A stretch of DNA of 21,516 nucleotides from Syntrophales bacterium. Its GTDB lineage: Bacteria; Desulfobacterota; Syntrophia; Syntrophales; UBA2210. This document shows, in pieces, positions 15,669-21,516 of this stretch. The stretch covers positions 1-21,516 of the forward strand of contig JAUSPK010000046.1 in the NCBI GenBank assembly GCA_030655735.1, given 5' to 3'. A model generated the notes under the pieces. That model was given only the letters and a program-made list of their open reading frames with translations. It made no database searches and was not told the DNA's origin. Both the position numbers and the translations under genes were made by a program. Within the stretch, counting starts at the first letter, position 1. Each line of letters begins with the position of its first letter.

Positions 15669-16436
15669 ATGATTACTGCGGGAATAGATATCGGATCCAT
15701 AACCGCCAAGGCGGTCGTCCTGTCGGATGACAGGATGCTTGGCTCGAAGGTGGCCTTCTCCGGCTACAATGCACAGCAGGCGGGCAAAGGCATATTTGAT
15801 GATCTCCTCAAGGAACTGGAGATGGACGCGTCGTCGATAGAAAAGATCGTGTCCACCGGTTACGGGAGAAACAGTGTCACCTTTGCCGACAAGGCCATAA
15901 CGGAGATCATATGCCACGGCGCCGGGGCGTATTACCTGAATCCCGAGGTCCGGACCGTCATAGATGTCGGCGGGCAGGACAGCAAGGTCCTGACAATCCA
16001 TTCCAACGGCACGGTAAAAGACTTCGCGATGAATGACAAGTGCGCGGCAGGCACCGGCCGGTTCCTCGAGGTAATGGCGAGGGCGATGGAATCCGACCTT
16101 GACGATTTTGGTCCCCTGTCTCTGCGATCCGGGAGTCCCTCAAAGATAAGCAGTATCTGCACCGTATTCGCAGAATCAGAGGTGATCTCACTCATAGCAA
16201 AGGGTGAGAGCCGGGAAAATATCATAGCGGGAATTCACGAATCCGTGGCATCACGCATCTCCTCCATGGCCCGGAGGGTGGGGGTGAAGGAGCCCGTTAT
16301 GATGACAGGAGGGGTCGCCCGAAACATAGGGGTGGTTCGGGCGCTGGAAAGGGCACTCGGCGTGTCCATAGAGGTTTCTGAGTTTGCCCAGGTCAACGGC
16401 GCTCTGGGGGCCGCAGTCATGGCAGTAAATTTATAG
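15669..16436 (+). CDS. HgdC-type activator ATPase (CoA-substrate-specific enzyme activase)
   Basis: Activator of the dehydratase/reductase encoded just upstream. Homologues are homodimers with one [4Fe-4S] cluster between the monomers that couple ATP hydrolysis to one-electron transfer at very low potential. At 255 residues it matches HgdC (about 260). ASKHA motifs are GIDIGSITAKAVV (5-17), STGYGRN (62-68), VIDVGGQDSKV (97-107), and MMTGGVARNIGVV (211-223). Cluster cysteines are Cys125 (DKCAAGTG) and Cys164 (SSICTVFAESE), placed almost exactly as in HgdC. It starts 28 bases after the preceding stop and is oxygen sensitive by family, supporting an anaerobic host. Confidence 0.94.
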   Translation: MITAGIDIGSITAKAVVLSDDRMLGSKVAFSGYNAQQAGKGIFDDLLKELEMDASSIEKIVSTGYGRNSVTFADKAITEIICHGAGAYYLNPEVRTVIDVGGQDSKVLTIHSNGTVKDFAMNDKCAAGTGRFLEVMARAMESDLDDFGPLSLRSGSPSKISSICTVFAESEVISLIAKGESRENIIAGIHESVASRISSMARRVGVKEPVMMTGGVARNIGVVRALERALGVSIEVSEFAQVNGALGAAVMAVNL

Positions 16437-16504
16437 GGTACACATTACGCTCCATCATCCAGCCGAAGGGGCCGGCCTTGCGCAGCGATTTTCCATCGCG
16501 GTAA

Positions 16505-16529
16505 AGATTTTCCGTATTAAAAAAAATCT
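16505..16529 (+). terminator. Possible weak terminator hairpin after the activator gene
   Basis: Perfect 7-bp inverted repeat AGATTTT/AAAATCT with an 11-base loop, ending at an ATTTTC stretch. The stem is mostly A-T pairs and therefore weak, and the U-run after it is short, so this is a tentative call. Its position, about 70 bases after the activator stop and before the candidate promoter, is what makes it worth listing. Confidence 0.25.
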
Positions 16530-16558
16530 ATTTTCGGTACGTTAGCAGGCTGTCTTTG

Positions 16559-16587
16559 TTGACCTCCGGTCATAAATCTGGTAGGAA
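16559..16587 (+). promoter_or_regulatory. Candidate sigma-70-type promoter for the glycosyltransferase cassette
   Basis: TTGACC at 16559-16564 matches five of six -35 positions, and TAGGAA at 16582-16587 lies at exactly 17 bases spacing but matches only half of a -10 consensus. It is about 65 bases upstream of the preferred start of the glycosyltransferase gene and follows the hairpin region. The call rests on spacing and position and is tentative. Confidence 0.3.
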
Positions 16588-16653
16588 TACCTCCTCTGAC
16601 AGGGAAGTTTGACCTGTTGTTTTTCTATTCCCGGGGATACAAGGTATCTGTGC

Positions 16654-17928
16654 ATGATGGAGCATATGGCTTCCAGATCACCCAACCATACCGACCCTTT
16701 GAGGATATGTCTTCTGACCTACCGGGGGAACCCTACGTGCGGGGGACAGGGGGTGTACGTCGATTATCTCAGCAGGGCACTTGCGGAACTGGGGCATACG
16801 GTGGATGTCGTATCTGGCCCCCCCTATCCCGAACTGGCAGAGGGGATCGGGCTCCACAAATTGCCGAACCTTGATCTGTATAACCCCAAGCATCTCTTCA
16901 GGCCGGCAAGTCTGCGCGCTCTGCTGGCATCGCCGATCAACCAGCTGGAGCTCCTCGGTGTATCATCAGGGGGGTTCCCTGAACCCCTTACATTCGGCCT
17001 GAGAACCTATAACCACTTCAGGAGAAAGAGGCCGCACTACGACATCGTGCACGACAACCAATGCCTCTCGTACGGCATACTGGGCCTTCCCCGCCTCGGT
17101 TTTCCCACGGTGGCGACCATCCATCACCCGATCACCGTCGACAGGGATGTGGAAATAAGTTCCGCCCGATCCCTGATACAAAAATTCAAGGCGCGGAGGT
17201 GGTATTCCTTTCTCGGTATGCAAAAATGGGTCTCGCGCCGTCTCTCTCATATTATTACCGTTTCGGAGTGTTCAAAGAGGGACATCAGCAGGGATTTCAG
17301 CACATCGAGCCGCAAGTTCCGGGTTGTTCCCAACGGGATCAATACGGACTTCTTCTATCCTCTCCCTCACGTAGAGCGGTCCGACAACCAGATACTGGTA
17401 ACCAACAGCGCGGATACCCCCCTCAAGGGGCTCAGATACCTCCTCGAGGCGGTCGCATCAATAAAGAAGAATAGAGATATAGGACTTACCGTGGTGGGGA
17501 CGCCGAAGAGGAACGGGGTAATAGAGGGCCTTGTCAGGAAGCTCGGCATACGCAACTGTGTCACGTTCACAGGGCGCATCGAGTATGAAGACTTCGCCTC
17601 CTACTATGCCCGGACCACGATGGCCGTTATTCCCTCCCTGTACGAGGGGTTCGGAATGCCGGCCGGAGAGGCCATGGCCTGCGGCGTCCCGGTGATAAGC
17701 ACCGTGGGAGGAGCCCTGCCCGAGGTGGTGGGGGATGCGGGTATCCTCGTGCCGACCGCGGACAGCAGGGCGCTGGAGGAGGCAATCACCTCACTCCTTG
17801 ATGATCCCGACCGGCGGCGCCGGCTGGGGGAGGCGGGGCTAAGGCGTGTAAAGGATTCTTTTACCTGGAGGCACGCGGCGCAGAAGACCGTTGACGTATA
17901 CCGGGAAGCTATCGATGCTCACCGCTGA
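16654..17928 (+). CDS. GT4-family glycosyltransferase
   Basis: Retaining GT-B glycosyltransferase (424 residues from the ATG at 16654). The N-terminal acceptor domain shows LRICLLTYRGNPTCGGQGVYVDYLSRALAELGH, where GGQGVY (30-35) is the nucleotide-sugar/glycine-rich loop. The donor domain shows VPNGIN (225-230), Lys258 in TPLKGL and the EX7E pair Glu331/Glu339 in YEGFGMPAGEAMACGVPVIS. There is no signal peptide or clear membrane helix, so it likely works on the cytoplasmic face. The start is uncertain: TTG 16609, ATG 16657 and ATG 16666 are alternatives, and an AAGG (16641-16644) suits 16654. It overlaps the methyltransferase gene by 14 bases. Donor and acceptor sugars cannot be told. Confidence 0.88.
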   Translation: MMEHMASRSPNHTDPLRICLLTYRGNPTCGGQGVYVDYLSRALAELGHTVDVVSGPPYPELAEGIGLHKLPNLDLYNPKHLFRPASLRALLASPINQLELLGVSSGGFPEPLTFGLRTYNHFRRKRPHYDIVHDNQCLSYGILGLPRLGFPTVATIHHPITVDRDVEISSARSLIQKFKARRWYSFLGMQKWVSRRLSHIITVSECSKRDISRDFSTSSRKFRVVPNGINTDFFYPLPHVERSDNQILVTNSADTPLKGLRYLLEAVASIKKNRDIGLTVVGTPKRNGVIEGLVRKLGIRNCVTFTGRIEYEDFASYYARTTMAVIPSLYEGFGMPAGEAMACGVPVISTVGGALPEVVGDAGILVPTADSRALEEAITSLLDDPDRRRRLGEAGLRRVKDSFTWRHAAQKTVDVYREAIDAHR

Positions 17929-18613
17929 TTTTGAACTGCTGGACATACGGCCGGGAGACCGGATCCTCGATGCCGGATGCGGCAACGGCCGCCACGCCTG
18001 TGAGATATTCAGGACCCTGGGCGCGGATGTTGTCGGTGTTGATCTGAACAGGGAAGATCTGATCAAGGCCGCGTTTGTCTTGGAACGACTGGACAGCGAC
18101 AGCGGTTCATGGGTGGTGTCGCAGGCCGATGCCACGAAGCTGCCCTTCAGGGACAATGCCTTTGACGTGGTCATCTGCTCGGAGGTCCTGGAACATATCC
18201 CCGCAAACAGGGCCGCCATCGCCGAACTGGTACGGGTCCTGAAACCAGGGAAAAATATGGTTGTCAGCGTGCCGAGATTTCTGCCGGAGCGCATATGCTG
18301 GGCGCTTTCATCGGACTATCACAATGAGCCGGGGGGGCATATACGGATATACACCAAGGGTGAATTGCTCTCGCTTCTGGAGGATGCGGGCACAAAGTGC
18401 TGGCGGGTTCGCTACAAGCACGCCCTGCACGCGCCGTACTGGTGGTTGAAGTGCATCGTCGGCCACAGGAACGAGACGTCACGGTGTGTAAACCTCTACA
18501 AGAAATTTCTTGAGTGGGACATTATAAAACATCCCCCTCTGACCAGGGTGTTGGACAGGATATTAAACCCCCTGATAGCCAAGAGTATAGTCTTCTATCT
18601 CAGAAAAGGATGA
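17915..18613 (+). CDS. Class I SAM-dependent methyltransferase
   Basis: Rossmann-fold methyltransferase of the Methyltransf_11 type, 232 residues. Motif I is DAGCGNGRH (19-27), the acidic ribose-binding residue is in GVDLN (41-45), motif II/III is AFDVVICSEVLEHI (82-95), and the VLKPGKNMVVSVP strand follows. The C-terminal part (about 160-232) is basic and aromatic-rich (RYKHALHAPYWWLKC) and may carry the substrate site. The ATG at 17915 lies inside the end of the glycosyltransferase gene; the TTG at 17891 is a weaker alternative. Overlap on the 5' side and close spacing on the 3' side indicate that it modifies the product of this cassette, perhaps a sugar or a polyprenyl/quinone-like lipid. 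Substrate unknown. Confidence 0.85.
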   Translation: MLTADFELLDIRPGDRILDAGCGNGRHACEIFRTLGADVVGVDLNREDLIKAAFVLERLDSDSGSWVVSQADATKLPFRDNAFDVVICSEVLEHIPANRAAIAELVRVLKPGKNMVVSVPRFLPERICWALSSDYHNEPGGHIRIYTKGELLSLLEDAGTKCWRVRYKHALHAPYWWLKCIVGHRNETSRCVNLYKKFLEWDIIKHPPLTRVLDRILNPLIAKSIVFYLRKG

Positions 18614-18618
18614 CCGAC

Positions 18619-19734
18619 ATGGAACTGAATCTTTCTAGAAGGATCGTAGGGCAATTCGTCAACTGCAAAGAGATGGGGGCGTTTATCGCCGGGCTGCAGA
18701 GAAAGAGCGGAGAGATTCCATGGTCCGAAGGGGGGAAGACGGACCCGTGGGACCATGTTGAAAGCGCCATGGGACTCGCGGTTGCCGGATACCTCGAGGA
18801 GGCCAGGCGTGCCTACGAGTGGATGAGGGCAACGCAGCTCGACGATGGGAGCTGGTGGTCGACCTTTCGCGACGGTGTCCCGGAAGACAAGAGGAGGGAC
18901 GCCAATTTCTCTTCCTATATCGCGGTGGGGGTGTTTCATCACTATCTGCTGACCAACGATCGTGGCTTCCTCCGGGATATGTGGCCTACCGTCAGCGCCG
19001 GTATCGATTACTCCCTCAGTCTTCAGGCTCCGACCGGTGAGATTTACTGGTCCATCAATGCCGATGGTGTCATGGACCGCATGGCCCTCCTGACCGGTTC
19101 CAGCTCCGTATATATGAGCATCAAATGTGCCCTGGCCATCGCTTCGCGGTTGGGGGAAGAGCGTCCCGACTGGGGAGAAGCGCTTGAAAGGCTGGGGAAT
19201 GCCATCCGCACCCTCCCCAATCACTTCAACATGATCAAATCACGCTACTCCATGGACTGGTACTATCCCGTCCTGTGCGGTGCCGTTACCGGGGCTGATG
19301 CGCACAAGCGGATCGACAAGTCCTGGGCCAAGTTCGTGGAACCCGCCTGGGGGGTCAGGTGTGTCTCGGACCGCCCCTGGGCAACGATGGCTGAGACATC
19401 CGAACTGGTCCTAGCGCTCGCGGCCGTTGAACGATACGAGGAGGCGCAGCTGGTCTTCAACTGCCTGGAGGGGAAGCGGTACGACGACGGATCGTACTGG
19501 ATGGGGGTCACCTTCCCCGATGCGGTCATCTGGCCCGAGGAAAGGACATCGTGGACGGCCGCTGCCGTGCTCCTGGCCTATGATGCGCTCAACAGCCTGA
19601 CCCCCGCCAGCTGTCTGTTCAATCACGGCTTCTGGAGAGACAGAGAGATCGGGGACACCGAGGCTCCTTCACCGGAGCCGTATCCGCGGATACCATCACA
19701 TCCGGTTCCACCCATAGAACGGATTGGAGGGTAG
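18619..19734 (+). CDS. Alpha/alpha-barrel protein of unknown activity (often labelled prenyltransferase-like)
   Basis: A 371-residue protein that I do not recognise as a characterised enzyme. It is built of helical repeats with tryptophan/aspartate-rich loops: DPWDHVESAMGL (42-53), QLDDGSWWSTF (73-83), MDWYYPVLCGAV (212-223), RPWATMAETSELVLAL (252-267), RYDDGSYWMG (287-296) and ERTSWTAAAVLLAYDAL (308-324). Two DDGS-W/Y-W loops resemble QW motifs of terpene cyclases and prenyltransferases. The segment YLLTNDRGFLRDMWPTVSAG (109-128), however, is the style of alpha/alpha-toroid glycosidases (GH15/GH63/GH78). The end is proline-rich. Start ATG 18619 has AAAGGA 8 bases upstream; ATG 18610 would overlap the methyltransferase stop (ATGA). 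The neighbours favour a carbohydrate or glycolipid role. Confidence 0.72.
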   Translation: MELNLSRRIVGQFVNCKEMGAFIAGLQRKSGEIPWSEGGKTDPWDHVESAMGLAVAGYLEEARRAYEWMRATQLDDGSWWSTFRDGVPEDKRRDANFSSYIAVGVFHHYLLTNDRGFLRDMWPTVSAGIDYSLSLQAPTGEIYWSINADGVMDRMALLTGSSSVYMSIKCALAIASRLGEERPDWGEALERLGNAIRTLPNHFNMIKSRYSMDWYYPVLCGAVTGADAHKRIDKSWAKFVEPAWGVRCVSDRPWATMAETSELVLALAAVERYEEAQLVFNCLEGKRYDDGSYWMGVTFPDAVIWPEERTSWTAAAVLLAYDALNSLTPASCLFNHGFWRDREIGDTEAPSPEPYPRIPSHPVPPIERIGG

Positions 19735-19739
19735 TCTTC

Positions 19740-20462
19740 TTGCAAAGAGATCACCGCCCCTACTTCCTCAAACAGATGGATATCAGATTCCAGAAGTGGT
19801 ACGTGAATCACTTTCTGCGCCCCCAGTTCGAATACCTGGGCAGGAGGTGTACCTTCATGAAACCATGGCACGTCGAGATATTCGGCGGATCTGTCTCTCT
19901 GGGGGAGTGTCCCCACGTCATTGCGGCATCCGATAAGAAGGTGAGGCTGACCGTATGGCCGAATCCCGGGAAAGAGGGGCGCATACGGATAGGGGACTAC
20001 TGTCTGATATGCCCCGGCGTTCGGATCAGCGCGGCCACGGAGATAATCATAGGCGACAGTTGCATGATGGCACAGGGTGTCTGTATCACGGATTCGGACT
20101 GGCACGGGGTGTACGACCGGAGTCAGCCGGTGGGTCAGACCGCGGCGGTCAGGATAGGGAACAATGCCTGGATAGGCGACAGCGCAATCGTCGGCAAGGG
20201 GGTGACTATCGGAGACAACAGCATCATCGGCGCCGGCTCCGTCGTCACGAAAGATATCCCCCCCGATGTGATAGCCGCCGGTAATCCTGCGGTCGTCGTC
20301 AAAAAGCTCGATACCAGGCGGCACATCACGACGCGCGCCGAGTGGTTCTCCGATCCGGAGGATCTGGCCCGACGGTTTCGCGAGATCGACCGCGAGAAAC
20401 TGAAGGGGAACACGGTAGTCGGGTGGCTGCGATCCCTCCTCTTCCCCTCAAGGGGTGATTGA
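19740..20462 (+). CDS. Left-handed beta-helix (hexapeptide repeat) acyltransferase
   Basis: A 240-residue acyl- or acetyltransferase of the LbH superfamily, usually trimeric and CoA-dependent. Hexapeptide repeats run from about 80 to 170 (IRIGDYCLICPGVRIS, IIIGDSCMMAQGVCI, VRIGNNAWIGDSAIVGKGVTIGDNSIIGAGSVVTKDI). A looped-out segment DSDWHGVYDRSQPV (118-131) holds the probable catalytic His122, and GNPAVVVKK (181-189) is the typical end of the helix. It has extra N-terminal (about 60) and C-terminal (about 50, charged) extensions. The TTG at 19740 is chosen because GGAGGG (about 19726-19731) is well placed; ATG 19776 lacks a site. It begins 5 bases after the previous stop, so it closes the cassette and probably acylates its glycan product. 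Confidence 0.88.
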   Translation: MQRDHRPYFLKQMDIRFQKWYVNHFLRPQFEYLGRRCTFMKPWHVEIFGGSVSLGECPHVIAASDKKVRLTVWPNPGKEGRIRIGDYCLICPGVRISAATEIIIGDSCMMAQGVCITDSDWHGVYDRSQPVGQTAAVRIGNNAWIGDSAIVGKGVTIGDNSIIGAGSVVTKDIPPDVIAAGNPAVVVKKLDTRRHITTRAEWFSDPEDLARRFREIDREKLKGNTVVGWLRSLLFPSRGD

Positions 20463-20607
20463 AGGATCCCAATCGACATGAGAGAACCCTGTCAGGCGTG
20501 AGGCTGGTTTTCCCTTGGGGCTATATCCCCCTCCTGATCACCACTGTTATCTTTCTCCGTCTCTATTTATGTATTGTTTATAGGAGATGGGGTGCACGAT
20601 TTTCCGC
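20463..20607. other. Convergent intergenic region
   Basis: Separates the plus-strand cassette from the minus-strand fmdB-like gene. No gene is seen. The only structure is a weak GGGG-CTATAT-CCCC repeat within 20517-20532, without a T-run, so I do not call a terminator even though two converging transcription units should end here. Confidence 0.5.
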
Positions 20608-21093
20608 CTACAGGTCATAAAGTGTTTCATCCACGATGGGCTTAGAACTTCTCCTCTTTTTGTTCATGCCCTCCAGTGAAAAGGATTCGTCACCATCGAG
20701 GAGGTCGCCCATCTCCTCCTCTATCTTCTCGGGATCTTCGCCTCGTTCCAGCCTGCTCAAGGCCTCTTCCAGCTCTGGCTTGAGCTTGAGTCCCGTCGCC
20801 TCGGAGAGCTTCCGCATCATAGCCGCGGCCTGCCGGGGGTCATCCTCGTTCATTTTTTCCGCCTCCCGGCCCAGCATCTCCATCGCCCGTGCCATCTTTG
20901 CCTCATCGATCGGGGGGAGGGTATCCTCCGTTTCACTCTTCTGCGCGGAGACAACGGAAAAGACCGACATCCGACGCTGCAGTTTTTTTGCCTTGCAACG
21001 GGGGCAGTCGGGGACCTTCTCGGTATTGACCGATCGTGAAAAGAAATTGTAGATGGTATTACACCGTGCGCAGTAGAACTCGTATATGGGCAT
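20608..21093 (-). CDS. FmdB-family zinc-ribbon protein with extended acidic C-terminus
   Basis: A 161-residue protein starting MPIYEFYCARCN, the hallmark of the FmdB/CxxC regulatory family. Zinc cysteines are at YCARC and CPRC in the first 40 residues. The rest is a charged, helix-rich region (DEAKMARAMEMLGREAEKM, then LKPELEEALSRLERGEDPEKIEEEMGDLL), longer than the short classical family members and probably coiled or helical. The start is set by MPIYEF and by GAGGAG 5 to 6 bases upstream; the frame is open 17 codons further but those residues are not family-like. It lies 47 bases downstream of uvrA on the same strand, so the two are probably co-transcribed. Members are proposed regulators, but the function of this subtype is not known to me. 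Confidence 0.85.
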   Translation of the reverse strand: MPIYEFYCARCNTIYNFFSRSVNTEKVPDCPRCKAKKLQRRMSVFSVVSAQKSETEDTLPPIDEAKMARAMEMLGREAEKMNEDDPRQAAAMMRKLSEATGLKLKPELEEALSRLERGEDPEKIEEEMGDLLDGDESFSLEGMNKKRRSSKPIVDETLYDL

Positions 21094-21140
21094 ATATCTC
21101 CTCTCGCTCTCTGAAAAAAGTTGGTATGATATGGGGTCGA

Positions 21141-21516
21141 TCAATTGCCCCGCACTGCGAGAATCCCTTTCAGAAAACCCCCGGTGAGTGACCCATCAGT
21201 TTGCGCCACCTCTTCGGGGGTGCCGGCGGCGACGATCCTTCCACCACCGTCTCCCCCCTCCGGTCCCATGTCTATGATATAATCCGCCGACTTTATCACG
21301 TCAAGATTGTGTTCTATCACCACGACGGTATTCCCCATGTCCACCAGCCGAGCGAGGACGATAAGGAGCTTCTCAATGTCCGCGAAATGGAGGCCGATTG
21401 TTGGTTCATCCAGGATATAGAGCGTTCCGGTGGTCAGGCGTTTTCCCAGCTCTCTCGCCAGCTTTATCCTCTGCGCTTCGCACCCTGAGAAGGTTGTGGC
21501 GGACTGCCCCAGTTTG
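21141..21516 (-). CDS. uvrA: Excinuclease ABC subunit UvrA, C-terminal part (5' end outside window)
   Basis: Last 124 residues of the DNA damage-recognition ATPase of nucleotide excision repair. Visible are KLGQSATTFSGCEAQRIKLAREL, covering the second ABC signature, the Walker B and D-loop LYILDEPTIGLHF, VVVIEHNLDVIKSADYIIDMGPEGGDGGG with the switch histidine, and the usual C-terminal GTPEEVA. Two positions differ from the usual family sequence: the signature reads SGCEAQ rather than SGGEAQ, and DEPTIGLH replaces DEPTTGLH. The rest of the fragment is conventional and has no stop or frameshift. The protein is certain; the signature change needs a check against raw reads. Confidence 0.96.
   Translation of the reverse strand, partial: KLGQSATTFSGCEAQRIKLARELGKRLTTGTLYILDEPTIGLHFADIEKLLIVLARLVDMGNTVVVIEHNLDVIKSADYIIDMGPEGGDGGGRIVAAGTPEEVAQTDGSLTGGFLKGILAVRGN

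Larger units (their letters stand above)
16437..16653. other. Intergenic region with small hairpins and a direct repeat
   Basis: No gene seen. It contains the palindrome GGCCGGCC (16470-16477), a 5-bp hairpin GCGAT/ATCGC (16485-16489 with 16495-16499), and an A+T-rich 7-bp hairpin AGATTTT/AAAATCT (16505-16511 with 16523-16529), followed by a short T stretch. The two hairpins share a direct repeat GATTTTCC (16487-16494 and 16506-16513). The second hairpin could act as a weak terminator for the dehydratase operon; a candidate promoter follows. The local A+T richness stands out from the flanking genes. Confidence 0.5.

Noticed and set aside
20517..20532. GGGG-CTATAT-CCCC as a terminator between convergent genes
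   Set aside because: The four-base stem is too short and no T-run follows on either strand.

Overview
The window looks like a chromosomal segment of an anaerobic deltaproteobacterium in the broad sense (Desulfobacterota, for example Syntrophales or Desulfobacterales relatives). The basis is the gene order yceD-rpmF-fab, then rpiB-glyA-comEB-nrdR-rib-nusB, which I know from that group, plus an oxygen-sensitive 2-hydroxyacyl-CoA dehydratase/benzoyl-CoA reductase-type enzyme with its ATP-driven activator. This assignment is an inference from gene order and content; no rRNA or other phylogenetic marker was compared. Genes are dense, G+C is fairly high, and everything from position 2 to 20462 is on the plus strand. 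Only the last two genes (fmdB-like and uvrA) are on the minus strand, convergent with the rest.

Layout. (1) 2-4064: 3' end of yceD (DUF177), rpmF, then fabD-fabG-acpP-fabF for type II fatty acid synthesis; plsX and fabH, often found between rpmF and fabD, are not here. (2) 4076-9618: a long housekeeping run, rpiB-glyA-comEB-nrdR-ribE-ribBA-ribH-nusB. It covers pentose phosphate, one-carbon metabolism, dUMP supply, control of ribonucleotide reductase, riboflavin synthesis and transcription antitermination. Many genes overlap by one to a few bases; ribD is absent. (3) 9608-13004: a stand-alone protein resembling only the N-terminal domain of M17 leucyl aminopeptidases, followed by the potassium uptake pair trkA-trkH. 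(4) 13262-16436: a three-gene operon for a two-subunit iron-sulfur dehydratase/reductase of the HgdAB/BcrBC superfamily and a single HgdC-type activator ATPase. (5) 16654-20462: a tightly packed four-gene cassette: GT4 glycosyltransferase, SAM methyltransferase, a large alpha/alpha-barrel protein with QW-like and glycosidase-like motifs, and a left-handed beta-helix acyltransferase. It probably makes or modifies a glycan or glycolipid. (6) 20608-21516, minus strand: 3' end of uvrA followed by a zinc-ribbon FmdB-family protein.

How the parts relate. Regions 1 and 2 are core growth functions. Region 4 carries its own activator, so it should be a self-contained radical dehydratase or reductase module, but no neighbour names its substrate. 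Region 5 is the best candidate for an undescribed pathway: its enzyme types (sugar transfer, methylation, barrel enzyme, O- or N-acylation) fit stepwise building and capping of a sugar-containing molecule. No tRNA, rRNA, CRISPR array, insertion sequence or prophage gene was recognised. No stretch longer than 300 bases lacks a gene.
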